A stretch of DNA of 64,000 nt from Tethya wilhelma. Its lineage: Eukaryota > Porifera > Demospongiae > Tethyida > Tethyidae. The position numbers were made by a program, and so were the translations under genes. Under the pieces are notes generated by a model. That model made no database searches. It had not been told where the DNA came from and saw nothing but the letters and a program-made list of their open reading frames with translations. Positions within the stretch are counted from its first letter, which is position 1; the number at the start of each line of letters is the position of its first letter. Location of the stretch: positions 17,280,269 through 17,344,268 of the forward strand of contig CAXIPT010000001.1 in the NCBI GenBank assembly GCA_964030475.1, written 5' to 3'. Shown here one piece after another: positions 43,301 through 57,340 of the stretch.

Positions 43301-46300
43301 TGACCCTATTGTTGGGATGGAGTTCTCCACATATTCTGTCCAAGAGGCAGCTGGTAGTGTGGAGGTGTGTGCCATTCTGCTCAGAGACATTGGACGAGAG
43401 ATCATTGTAACACTTGAGACCCAATCTGGAAGTGCCACTGGTATGTGGTCATGGATATATAATATTATGGATAGATATTGTATTGCGATTGATTTTTTAT
43501 TGTTGTGATGTTCTATGTAGAAATACTGGACTTTGAAACTGTGACAGAGTCTAACCTCACATTCTCAGCTGGTCCTGCTGGTCAGAGACAGTGTGTGAAT
43601 ATCTCTATATTTGATGACCTGGCGTTGGAGGAGCCTGCAGAGACCTTCACAGTACTACTGATGAGCTCTGAGCTAGCAGTTGTGGTGTCTCCTAATGTTG
43701 CCACTGTGTCAATTGCAGACAACGATTGTAAGTAAACAGGGAGAGTTTATTGGCTTCGTGATCATCATTATTGTACACCTTTCTTGCAGTTGTCACGGTT
43801 CAGTATACACTAGCTGCTTACTCATTACCAGAATCAAGCCAGGCTATGCTGGAAGTGTGTCTGATGGTCACTGGAGTCCTAGACCGACCTGCCTCTGTTG
43901 GGGTTGTAGCTCAAGATGATACTGCATCTGGTGAATTTCATATCCTCTTAGTCCTCTAAGCAATAAGGAATCAAGATTCTGTCCTTCCCTTATCGTACAG
44001 GTGTAGAGGACTATTCTTTTGTGAATCAAGATGATTTCTCTCTTCAGCAGTTGACTGAGGAAGAGCAATGTTTTCTAGTGATTGGTTTGTCCATCATTGA
44101 AGATGATATAGTTGAAGATCAGGAGATATTTTCACTGAGTCTCACTTCAGATGATCCTGATGTATTGATTGGTGAACTCAGCAATGCCGCCATTACCATT
44201 GAGAATGATGACAGTAGGTTCCTTTGTAGATGTTAGAACACATGTAAGAATATTTTGTTGCTATCCCTTTGGTGCACTGCAGTTGTAGAAGTCAGATTTG
44301 AACAAACCCAGTATGTTGTTGAAGAGTCAAGTGAGCTCACTGTGAATGTAATAAGCTTTGGAGTCTCCACCAGAAGTTTTGAAGTGCTCTTCTCATCACA
44401 GCCCAACACTGCAACTGGTTAGTCCGTGCACAGTTTGTCATTCCATATCTGCATGTACTTAATCTAGTGTGCTAAAATTTTTTACTGACAGCTAATGAAG
44501 ACTACCTACCAGTGTCAATTAGTTTAGTCTTTCCTCCTCTGCTTTCACTCCAAACCATGAGCTCTTCTGTCAGCATTTTACCTGATGGACTGGTGGAGGA
44601 TCCAGAGTCATTTCTGTTGACTCTATCTACTACTGATGACAGTGTGGTTATTGAAGAAAATACTGCCACTGTTACGATCACCGATGGAAGCCTAGTTCAA
44701 GTTGAATTCAGTGAAGAGATGTTTACCTTTAGTGAGAGTGATGAACCAGGGATGGTCTGTATCACACTGGCTGGTGGAGACTTAACAAGGGATGTGATAG
44801 TTGAAATCAGTGCTCAATCTTCAACTGCCATTGGTAGGTGTACTATTTGTGATTCTTTTTACCATGAATTCTTGACTCCCATGCGTATACACGTTTCTCT
44901 GGTGTTGTGTTCATTTTACACTCATTTAGCTGGACAAGATTTCCTGTTCTCGTCTGTTCCACTCATCTTTACTGTGGACAACTTTGACCAAACTCTGTGT
45001 GCACCTGTGACAATAATGAATGATGATGTCCTGGAGGAACAAGAGTCATTCACCCTCCTTTTGTCTAGCCTTGATGTGGCAGTGTTGCTTCCTTCTCCTC
45101 CTCAGTCCGTAGTCAGCATCATCGACTCCACAGGTAGGACAACTATATATATTATTAGTAGTTCTCTATAATGGGATATCTCTTGATGTGTATACTTGTC
45201 TGTGTATTTGTAGAAGTCACAGTTGGACTGGATGCAGAATCTTACTCTCCAAGAGAAGATGAAGCTAGTCAACTTGTTTGTGTCACTCTACTTGCCAGTG
45301 TGACTCAGAGGGATCTCATTGTTGCTCTTTCCACATCAGATGGAACTGCTGAAGGTTTGAATGCTTTTGGAATGGCTACTTTGTAGACTGAACATATGTT
45401 TACCTTAAATTGATCTCTCTTTTTGTTAGCTACTACCAACGACTATGTGGCTTTCAGCAGTAACGTAACGTTCTCACCAGGAAGTGGATCACAGGTAATA
45501 TGTGAGACTGTCACTATTCTAGAGGACAGTGTCTTTGAAAGTAATGAAGAGTTCTTTGTCGTACTGAGTCGATCTGCTTTGGATGGCGATAATGTTGTAT
45601 TGTCCACTTCCTCTGCTGTGATAGCTATTGAGGATAATGACAGTAGGTTGCCACTCTGAGAGATACTCTTGTCAAATGTATTGAACATTTCTCATTTTGT
45701 CTGTTAGGAGTAACTGTTGGTTTTGAGAGTTCATTCTACGACGTGAATGAAAGTGCTGGTTTTCAGCAAGTTTGTGTTACCATAACCGGACAAACAGAAA
45801 GAGCTGTTCAATTTGAAGTTGAGACCCAGCAAGGCACTGCTCAAGGTTTGCTAAATTTAACTGAAACATAATTATAGTATTTTTACTGTTTTTTTTGTTG
45901 TTCTTTGTTTGTTTGTTTGTTTGTTTGTTTGTTTGTTTGTTTGTTTATCAAGCTCCTTCTGACTTTATTGCTGTACCATTGATGTTTCGGATGTTTGAAC
46001 CTGGCCAGACTCTAGCCATTTGTATTGACATCTCTATCATTGATGATGCTGCTCCTGAAGGAGAAGAGACCTTTACTGTTGTGCTATCAGCGAGTGACAG
46101 CAATGTTGATGTTGATGTCATGACCACTACAATCACCATCACTGATGATGACAGTATGATATAGATGAATCAAAGCCTTTCATTGCAATGATTTATGATG
46201 ATTAAATTGTGTTCTTGTAGATTTAATTTTGATGGGTTTTGAACAGGCCAGCTATACCATTGAAGAAGAGGATGGTTCAGTGTTACTGTGTATCACTTCT

Positions 46301-49063
46301 GTTGATGGTGGCACTCCACTACTGAGAACAGTCAGTATCACTTTAGGAACCAGTGGCATTTCAGCTCAAAGTCAGTATGCTGCTAGTTGTAGCCCTGCAG
46401 TGAATATTGGTCAACAGAAACGTTCAGATGCTATAATTTACCCCATTGCACATGCAATTTAGGTGATATTGACTTTGGAGAGCTGGTAGAGGAAATTGTG
46501 TTTGGCCCAGACACTCCATCTCGCCAGTGTGTAGATGTGAGTATCCTTCCTGATACTATCGTTGAAGAGAATGAGAGCTTCGATGCTGAACTTAGTACAA
46601 ATGATCTCAGAGTCTCATTCATACAACAGACTACTGAAGTAGTGATTACTGACACAGCTGATAGTAAGCACTTCAACCTACCTATTACAATGCATGCTGG
46701 TTTGGAAGTTGGCTAGTGTCTATGTGAATACTATACTATTCTTTGCTGTAATGCCTATAGATGAGTTCTAGTAGCTCAGTGGTATAAGAGATATTCAACT
46801 AGAATTCGAAAGTACTGGGTTTGTGGACCTCAAGATTTTTTCCTATGATATGTACGCATTTTTTATGATTACTCCTTTTATCTGTTTGATTTCTATGTAG
46901 CTGTCAGTATCTCATTTCAACAACTATCCTATATCATTGATGAAGGCACCACTAGCAATGTCTGCGCTTCTTTGTCTGGTCAAATAGACAGACAGATCAT
47001 TGTCAACTTGAGATCTTCAGATGGAACGGCTTTTATTAGTGACAATGATTACGACGTGGTGAACACACAGCTGGTTTTCCTACCTGCTGGTGCTAGTGTG
47101 CAGTGTGTGCCTGTATCAGTGAACCAAGATGAAGTTCTTGAGCTAGTCGAAACTTTTAACATGATGCTCAGTTCAACAGACAGTGCTGTGACCATACCTG
47201 ACAATACAGTCCTAGTTACAATTCCAAATGATGATTGTAGGTTTATCCACCTTCACTAGCTCAGGATGAGATCTAATGCATATATTGTTGTAATTGCAGT
47301 TGCTACAGTTGGCTTTGAACAAACTTCCTACTTTGTTGATGAAGAACTGCCCACAAGTGAGATTTGTGCGGTATTGAGCAACCAAGTGGCCATAAGTGTA
47401 CTACTGACCATTGAAAGTGTAGCAGGAACAGCTACAGGTTTGTGCACATGGCTTCTTTTGGAATTCACAAGATTTTTAAAGTATTTCTGTCATTTTATGT
47501 GTGTAGAAGGAGACGACTATGTACCACTACTATCAAGTGTGGTGTTTCCATCTGGCTCTCTCCCATTGACGTCTGAATGTGTTCAACTCACTATCATTGA
47601 TGACAGCAGCTTGGAAAGTGAAGAAGAGCTCTCTTTAAGACTGACTACAACAACTTCTGGTATTGTTCTAAGTTCAGGCACCACTTCTGTTACCATTGTC
47701 GATAATGAAGCAGGTACTGCTACTCTTATAACAGTCAAGTGTTTAAAGCAGAACTGTATAAAATTAATATCCTCTGTGATTTTGTTAGATATCCAAATCC
47801 CTGGCTTTACTCAAGACTTGTATGATCCAAACGAAGGAGATGGATTTGTCGAGATGTGTGTTAGTCTTAGCCAAGCCAATATCGAAAGACCAATTGTTTT
47901 TAATTTCATGACAGTTGGAGTAACTGCACAAGGTTAGGCTATATTGACAGCTATATAATTATAGTATCCTAGTACATAGCTGACTCAATACTATCCTCTT
48001 TTCATGCTTTACATATCACTGTATGTTTTGTTAGAATTTGGAGCCACCCCTGACTTCACTTCACTGACTCAGGAGCTCTCATTCAACCCACCAGCTGGCA
48101 TTGTAGTATCTTGTGCCACTGTTACAATCATTGATGATCCAATCCTTGAATCTGTGGAGCGTTTTACAGGAGTGTTGATGAGCAATGACCTTGATGTTAG
48201 CATTCGACCCAACAACATTGCCACTGTAAACATCCTTGATAATGACAGTAAGTATTTTCTTCCTGTATTCATTCAATCAGTCATCATTGTGTGTTATCTC
48301 TGGCCTCTTTTTCTTGTTTCTCTCTCAGGAGTGACGGTTGGTCTTCAAGAAACATCAGCCAGTGGACAGGAAGGTGGTGGTACAGTGACTGTGTGTGCTG
48401 AGCTGACGGGACAGATCCAGAGAAATGTTATCATCTCTCTCATAACAGTGGATGGCTCTGCATCAAGTAAGTTTATGGAAAAGTCAAAGGAATAATTATG
48501 GAAATAGCTGGATTCAAAGCCTTGGTATTTTACACTCGAGTCAAATACTCTTACCTTTAAGCTGCTAAAATTCATTGTCTTTTATGTGTGTACAATTATT
48601 TCTAAATCACTTGCATCATGTTTTCACATGACTGCATTTGGTCCTTTCCCTTAGGTGGAGAAGATTTTGCCACTCTAAGTGCCCAACGCACCTTTATGCC
48701 AAATTCTCAAAGTAATCTCCAGTGTGTTTCCATAGTGATTATTGACAATGATGTACTGGAGGGCATTGAGATGTTTCAAGTTGAATTGATTCAGACAGAT
48801 CCTAGTGTCGACACAAGTCAGCGCCTTTCAACCATTACCATAACGGACAATGATGGTAAAGATATAGTGTGTCATGCTAAAGATGTGATTTGAACTATTG
48901 ATGTTCCTCCTTACTAGGTGTCACTGTTGGTCTGCAGCAAACATCTTATGCCTTTGAAGAAGATGGTCCGATCATGGACATCTGTTTTGAACTAACTGGT
49001 CAAACAGATGTTAGTGTGTCTGTTTTCCTGACTACCAGAGTTGATGGAAATGCTCAAGGTAGA

Positions 49064-49096
<33 letters not shown>

Positions 49097-52000
49097 GTGT
49101 ACATGTAGGTGTAGGTGTATGACATTGTGTACGTGCACGTGTGCATGTATGTATAGGTCCCACCTATATATGGGTAGCTAATAGTGTAATTTTATCCTAT
49201 AACCCCTATAATTCACAACCCTTGTACATGTTATACATAAAACAATATTATTATTATTATTTTATACTCAATTCCTTTCAGTGACTGACTTCCTTGCAAC
49301 AACTGTTCCAAGGACACTGTCCAATAACAACCGAGTCGGGTGTGTTGGTATCACCATTTCTGACGATTCTGTGGTAGAGTTAGATGAAGTGTTCTCCATT
49401 GAATTGGCCACTAACACTCCAGCCTCAGTGACTCTCAACCCAAGCTCAGCAGCTGTGACCATCTTGGATGATGATTCTGTGATCATTGAGTTCCAACAGC
49501 CTCTCACCGTTTCTGTGCAGGAGTCACAGTCTCCTCTCAGTGTGTGTGCTGTGATTGCAGAGGGAGCAATAGCTAGGCCTGTCTCTGTTGCCTTTACAAC
49601 ACAAGATGCCACAGCACAAGGTACATGTTTTGTATATAATAGTTTTGCGTCGCTTTACAACATACATAATAATGAGCAAACAATTATTCAATCTTTTTCT
49701 ATACACATCAATCTTTCGATCTTTTTCTCTGGCACATCAATCTTTCGATCTTTTTCTGTACATTGTACTGACATCATACCATAATTTGATCTATATTTTC
49801 TATAGGATTCATTGACTACTCTGTGCTCAACATGATGGAAGTAAACTTTGAGCCCTCCACATCAACCAATCCACAGTGTGTGCCTGTTACTATCATCAGT
49901 GACACTATTCTTGAGGATGCTGAGAGCTTCACAATTTCTCTCACTTCCACTGATGAAGCAGTCCTAGTAACTACTCCCTTGAAGACTGTCACCATTCTTA
50001 ATGATGATGGTATATAATAGTACAACATGGATATAGACAATCATTACGATTATTTTCAAAGAAAACTAATATTGTTGTGCACATTTTGCTCCATGGATGT
50101 TTCATATAATAGGTGTTACAGTAGGCTTTCAACCAACAACCTACATTGTGAGTGAAGGTACTCCATCTGTGACAGTGTGTGCAGTACTCAGTGGGGAGAT
50201 TGGAAGAAGTATGTTAGTGCTGTCAGTGTCGGCCATATCAAGTGGAACAGCCACAGGTATAAGAATATTATTATACGGGTACCATACAGCTTCAGAGTCT
50301 CAGTGAGTTTGTGTACCATACATTTGCTTCTATATATGCAGTTCAAGAAGACTTTGCATCGACAACTGCTCAGCTTGTGTTTCAGCCAGGAAGCGAAAGT
50401 ACTCCACATTGTACAGAAATTTCTATCCAAGATGACAGTATACTGGAAGGAACTGAAACATTCACAGTCAGTTTGAGCACTACTGAAAGTGATGTGACCC
50501 TAACACCTGCCATCAGCACTGTCTCTATCACTGATAATGATGGTACGGTACCGGTATAGTTTGAATGAGTCTCATGCATTCCCATGCAGGCTCCACCATT
50601 CGTTTTGTGAAGGAACAGAGCCTGCATGGAAAACTTATGATTTTTGAGTATCATTTCAGCTTCATATGTTACAATATCCCTCTTGGTTTTCTTTCCTTGC
50701 TTGCAGTGGTGACAGCTTCTTTACAGCAGGATTCCTACTCCACTTCAGAAGGTTTGACAGTGTCTATTTGTAGCAACATCTTTGAGGTCATTGAAAGGAA
50801 TATAGTGGTGGAGATTTTTACATCTGATGGATCAGCTAGTGGTGAGTGTCAGAAGATACTGTAGTAATGCAAAAATACATGACATTGTATATATTATGTA
50901 CTCTCACTTTAATATTCATTTTATCAATGCTATTTTAGCTGGCGAAGACTTCCAAGCAACAAACACCCAGTTAGTATTTCAGGCCAATGTACAGTCTCTT
51001 CCTCAGCAACTGTGTGTGGATGTGATGATCGTTGAAGATACATTCATAGAAAACTTGGAGGAGTTTTCTGTCAGTTTGCGCTCTGATGACACAAGAGTTA
51101 GCTTCAGTTTGTCCACAGCAACTATCTCAATAATTGACACTGATGGTAAGTCGTAAGATTAAAGCATCTGCTTTATTGTGAATTAATTGGTTCATTATGC
51201 AAAATTAACTACTTATATACGATCACTTTATCTCTCCAGATCCAGTTGTGTTCTACGATCCTCAAGCATACACTGTGGCAGAGGATGGAGGGACTGTACC
51301 TGTGTGTGTCGTTGTTGTTGGTCAGCTGCAGAGAAATGTTATTGTCAGTGTAACAACAACTAGTGAGGCAGCTTCAGCTGAAGGTTAGGTTTGTTTCCGT
51401 AACTAATGTTCAGCTATGTTATGTACAAACTGTTTAATATCTTAATGTATAGTTGACACAGACTATGTTGAAGTCACTACGGAAATCACTTTCCCTCCCA
51501 TGAGTCAGCTGCCTCACTGTGTTGACGTAACTATTATTGATGATGCCATTCTTGAAGGGACTGAATCGTTTCTGCTTCGCCTTTCCTCTTCAGATGCCAC
51601 TATTGCAGTGGACACGGCCACTGTTACCATTACCGACAATGATGGTAAGAAGCCAGCCAAGGTTGCAGCATCTTCACATAATTATTATACTCTTTCATTC
51701 TATCTCTCATTCTGTAGATGTGACTGCATTGTTTGGTCAACAGTCTTACACAGTGAGAGAGGAGGAGAGCTCCTTTGAAGTGTGTCTGGTTCTCAGTGGC
51801 TCTACAGACATTCCTGTCTCAGTGTCACTTTCAACAATCATTGTACCAAGTTGTGCTCAAAGTAAACTCAAACATCACTACTGTAAAGTAGAAATTTTAG
51901 ATTTTTTCCCCCGATATATATAGGCATTCATTTGAAGATAATTATGGTAATACATACACACGTTTGTTTCTTTCTATTTTGCAGGTCCTGGAGATTTTGT

Positions 52001-55000
52001 TACAGTGACACAGGTTGTGGAGTTTTCTTCAGATGGGACAGATGTAGCTTGTGCTCTCTTGTCAATAATTGAAGAAGATCAAGTCTTGGAAAATGACGAG
52101 CTCTTTGCTTTGTCTTTGATATCTACTGTTCCAGGAGTAGTTGCTGATTCTAATTCAGCAAGTGTGACAATTCTGGACAATGACAGTCAGTTGACATGCA
52201 TGTACATTTGTGGAGTTAAAGCAGATTTGAATTCACACTCCCTCCTCTTTCTTTTCTCTCTCTTGTTCCATCTCTATTTCATTAGTTGTGAATGTAAGGA
52301 TTGAGCAGACTTCGTACACTATTGAAGAGGGAACAGCTCTATTTGGTCCCTGTGTCGTCCATGATGATGTCATTGAGAGAAATGTTGAAGTCACTCTGTC
52401 AACCTTACTCATGGCAGGACAAAGTACTCGTAAGTTACATCATATAATTATATACACATTTGGTTTGTTATAGGTTTCTATGCCAATTCACTTAGTTACA
52501 CATTCTTTATGTTCAAACAGCATTTAGTGAGCTTGAGCCTATGTCTACTGTCCTTACGTTCATGCCGTCAGTCTCCGGTGGAAGGGAGTGTGGTAGTTTT
52601 ACCATTCCCGATGATGGTGTTGTGGAAAGTGAGGAGACCTTTTCATTGGAGCTCAGCACATTTGATGAAGATGTTGTATTCTTTAACGGCAGATCAGTTG
52701 AAGTGATTGTAACAGATAATGATGGTAAATTTTCTGAACTACAAGCTGTTCTTGAAACACTAATCTTATTAAATTTTATTTCACCGTTTTATTCATGAGT
52801 CAATGTGTTCCTCTGCATAACATAGATGTGACAGTTGGTTTCCAGCAAAATACCTACATGGTCCTTGAAGAAGTTAACTTTGTGAATGTGTGCGTGGTTG
52901 CCAGTCTTCCAGCTGAAAGAAACTTTGTTGTTTCCATTCAAACCTTCACTGAAACTGCTATTGGTAAGAAGTACATTATCTTACCCAGTTAGCATGCATC
53001 AAAGTTACTCTTGATATCTTTGCAATCAGCATCTATGGATTTTGTGTCACATTCTATTGAGAAGACTTTCACCTCTGGCTCGACCATGGAATGTGAATCC
53101 ATCACAATACTAGATGATAGCATTTTGGAAGGAAGTGAGGAGTTTCTTGTCCAGATATTTCCTGGAGATGATAACCAGGTGTCTATTGACAATTTTATCT
53201 CCACTGTTAGGATACTTGACCAAGAAGATAGTAAGACTTTGAATATGTACACGTGCACACAGTTACGTTATGTGTTCTGTCTTGTTCCATTATTCTCTAG
53301 CTGTGACTGTTGACTTAGAAGAGAGCTCTTACTCTGTCCTTGAGTCACAAAGTGTCGTGGAAGTTTGCTTTGAAACCAACAGCCTCAGGCAAATTGATGT
53401 GTTTGTCCTTGTGATGACTACCAATATTTCGGCGTGTAAGTTGAAGAAATTAATGCTTATAAATTAAGTATCCATTGTTTAATGGTGTTTTTTTGTGTTT
53501 TTTTCACTCTCTAATGTTCTCACTATTATACTATTAATTTCTTTCTAATGCAGCTCTTGTGGACTATGAACCTGTTGTAATCAATCAGACTCTGGCTCCA
53601 GTCATGTCTCTAGTATGTACAGGGATTCCAATCATTGATGATAACCTGGTGGAGAACGATGAAGTGTTTGCTGTGTCACTGGTGTCTGATAATGACAGAG
53701 TCCTCATTGGGTTAGACACAGCTTCAATCACAATACAAGACAATGATGGTCAGTTTTGAATGATTGTTGTCTTTGGAAGATGTTCAGTTTTTGCATCTTC
53801 TCAATCCTAGTTGCAAGATTTAGACCTCAAGAATCACTCTACATTGTTGAAGAGTCTGATAATATGGTCACTGTTTGCATAGAGCTCATTGATGATGTGC
53901 TAGAACGAGATTTAGTGATCAACCTCTCTACTGTTCCTGGATCTGCACAAGGTAAGTCTCATTTCTTAGGGTATTCAAGTTTGTTACCTAGTGGTGCTGA
54001 TTTCCTCTCTATGTTAGCAACACTTGACTATACTAGTGTGGTAGAAGAGCTGTTGGAGTTTCAACCTGGTACAACCAAGAGATGTGTGTCCATTGCTATT
54101 ATTGAAGACACCATTTCTGAATTTGATGAGACCTTCTTTGTAGAGTTGTCAACAATGAATCAAGCTGTTGAGTTTGTGTTTGATAATGCTGAGATTGTTA
54201 TAAGAGGCAATATCATCAACAATTGCAGTAAGTATAGAATCTCCACTAGTTTTAGTGGGAAAGGTTCTTGGGTTCTCCACTAGTTTTAGCCTTAATACCA
54301 GCACCGGTTCACTGTTAACAGTTAACTGTCCAAGAATATTAGCACAGTTTATTGTTAACTGTTAACTGTCCAAGAATACCAGCACAGTTCACTGTTATTA
54401 GAAAACACAATTCACAGTTAAAGCACTATAAAACTCTGAAACATTCATGTTATATTTGTCATGTTTTAGCTACAATGACCTCACCACTTGTGTATATAAT
54501 TAAACCTCATGTACCCAATACAATTTTTTACGTTATATTTCCCCTCAGGGCCTACGACTGTCACTACCGGTGACATCATCAGATATTGTTCTGTGGGTCG
54601 GCCATTTTCAGGAGTGGACATCAAGATCCATGAGCCAGATGAGGATGGAGCGGGAGAGGTGAGCTAGTAGGAGGTACACCATAGGTCCTAGCTGTATAGC
54701 TGCTTGGATAGAGGCTAGATTGTAAAAAGAAAGCAAACTAGATGGAATGGCTGTTAGATTGTGGAAGAATTTACTCCTTCCTCCAAGTGTGTGTAGAGTG
54801 ATGGTTGATAATATGTCCATAGGTCAAGACTCTGGCTACAATGATAGCCATGACTATAGAGCTGGTGCAAGAAGATCATTTCCGTGTGACAAATGTGGCT
54901 ACAAGAGTGATTGATCGGTAGCCTCGTTCCCAGGCTCCTCCTTCACGAATATTTTCTTCAAAAATAAGGAAGCAGAGATTTTCGAAGAAAATATTTTTGC

Positions 55001-57286
55001 TAAGGAGGAGCTTAGGAACGAGGCTACCGATCGGGTCTGAGAATTGGGCAGCTGTCATTTACTTCGTATGGCAAAAAATAACCATTTCCAGTATCACTTG
55101 GCAAAATACTTCTGGTTATCTGATGACACAGTTACACCTGCTCTATAATTCCTTTTCTAGCTATCACTCTTTCTATCCAGTTTGTTTGATTTGGCAGTGA
55201 CCGATATTTTAAGTATCCTGTTACTTTTAACTGTCCACTGTACGTGTTGATGTTGATTATGTAATAATGATGTAATCTGTATATCTCCCAGGTGTTGATC
55301 CGAGGGAGACATGTCTTCATGGGGTACCTGGGACAGCCTGAGGCTACGAGGGACGTCTTCACCTCTGACGGGTGGATCAGATCGGGAGACATGGGCTACA
55401 TTAGTAAGGTGGGCGGAGTCTCAGAGTGTAATTAGATTAGTCTCATTTCCTGTTCTGCCCCTAGCAATTAGGACTGTGCACTAAATACTTCCTTAATTGG
55501 TGACTAATAATCTTCAAATAATTAGTGTTTAATAATTGTGAAACATCCTTGTTAGTTGAACATATTGGCAGCAATTACCTCGACAGTTGACATTATTTTA
55601 AGAGAACAAAGTTGCTATATACGAAACATTGTTTCAATGGCAGTTACCGCTTAAAATTAATTCTTGTTAATTGCTCAGTTTCTTTGATTCCTATTAGCAT
55701 AATTATTGACACATTTCCAAACCCTGTCCACATCACAGTGGAATATACTCTCAATAATTGTTATACTCATTTCATGGTAAATTTTCTGAACTACAAGCTG
55801 TTCTTGAAACACTAATCTTATTAAATTTTATTTCACCGTTTTATTCATGAGTCAATGTGTTCCTCTGCATAACATAGATGTGACAGTTGGTTTCCAGCAA
55901 AATACCTACATGGTCCTTGAAGAAGTTAACTTTGTGAATGTGTGCGTGGTTGCCAGTCTTCCAGCTGAAAGAAACTTTGTTGTTTCCATTCAAACCTTCA
56001 CTGAAACTGCTATTGGTAAGAAGTACATTATCTTACCCAGTTAGCATGCATCAAAGTTACTCTTGATATCTTTGCAATCAGCATCTATGGATTTTGTGTC
56101 ACATTCTATTGAGAAGACTTTCACCTCTGGCTCGACCATGGAATGTGAATCCATCACAATACTAGATGATAGCATTTTGGAAGGAAGTGAGGAGTTTCTT
56201 GTCCAGATATTTCCTGGAGATGATAACCAGGTGTCTATTGACAATTTTATCTCCACTGTTAGGATACTTGACCAAGAAGATAGTAAGACTTTGAATATGT
56301 ACACGTGCACACAGTTACGTTATGTGTTCTGTCTTGTTCCATTATTCTCTAGCTGTGACTGTTGACTTAGAAGAGAGCTCTTACTCTGTCCTTGAGTCAC
56401 AAAGTGTCGTGGAAGTTTGCTTTGAAACCAACAGCCTCAGGCAAATTGATGTGTTTGTCCTTGTGATGACTACCAATATTTCGGCGTGTAAGTTGAAGAA
56501 ATTAATGCTTATAAATTAAGTATCCATTGTTTAATGGTGTTTTTTTGTGTTTTTTTCACTCTCTAATGTTCTCACTATTATACTATTAATTTCTTTCTAA
56601 TGCAGCTCTTGTGGACTATGAACCTGTTGTAATCAATCAGACTCTGGCTCCAGTCATGTCTCTAGTATGTACAGGGATTCCAATCATTGATGATAACCTG
56701 GTGGAGAACGATGAAGTGTTTGCTGTGTCACTGGTGTCTGATAATGACAGAGTCCTCATTGGGTTAGACACAGCTTCAATCACAATACAAGACAATGATG
56801 GTCAGTTTTGAATGATTGTTGTCTTTGGAAGATGTTCAGTTTTTGCATCTTCTCAATCCTAGTTGCAAGATTTAGACCTCAAGAATCACTCTACATTGTT
56901 GAAGAGTCTGATAATATGGTCACTGTTTGCATAGAGCTCATTGATGATGTGCTAGAACGAGATTTAGTGATCAACCTCTCTACTGTTCCTGGATCTGCAC
57001 AAGGTAAGTCTCATTTCTTAGGGTATTCAAGTTTGTTACCTAGTGGTGCTGATTTCCTCTCTATGTTAGCAACACTTGACTATACTAGTGTGGTAGAAGA
57101 GCTGTTGGAGTTTCAACCTGGTACAACCAAGAGATGTGTGTCCATTGCTATTATTGAAGACACCATTTCTGAATTTGATGAGACCTTCTTTGTAGAGTTG
57201 TCAACAATGAATCAAGCTGTTGAGTTTGTGTTTGATAATGCTGAGATTGTTATAAGAGGCAATATCATCAACAATTGCAGTAAGTA

Positions 57287-57340
<54 letters not shown>

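Larger units (their letters stand above)
46901..52724 (+). other. Gene C Calx-beta 18 to 28
   Basis: Repeat 18 is a complete domain in one exon (46901-47236), with no mid-domain intron. Others: 19 47300-47437/47507-47713; 20 47789-47932/48035-48247; 21 48329-48466/48655-48855; 22 48918-49058/49282-; 23 -49620/49806-50009 (22 and 23 share exon 49282-49620); 24 50113-50257/50342-50542; 25 50707-50841/50939-51145; 26 51240-51383/51453-51644; 27 51718-51861/51985-52185; 28 52286-52429/52521-52724. Each keeps one Cys per half (for example TVCAVLSG with [19 protein letters not shown]). Introns are mostly 60-220 bp. Confidence 0.9.

Noticed and set aside
54820..54914. Short frame with [11 protein letters not shown], like half a C2H2 zinc finger
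   Set aside because: Only two Cys and no His pair before the stop, no convincing splice sites, and it runs into a foldback element.
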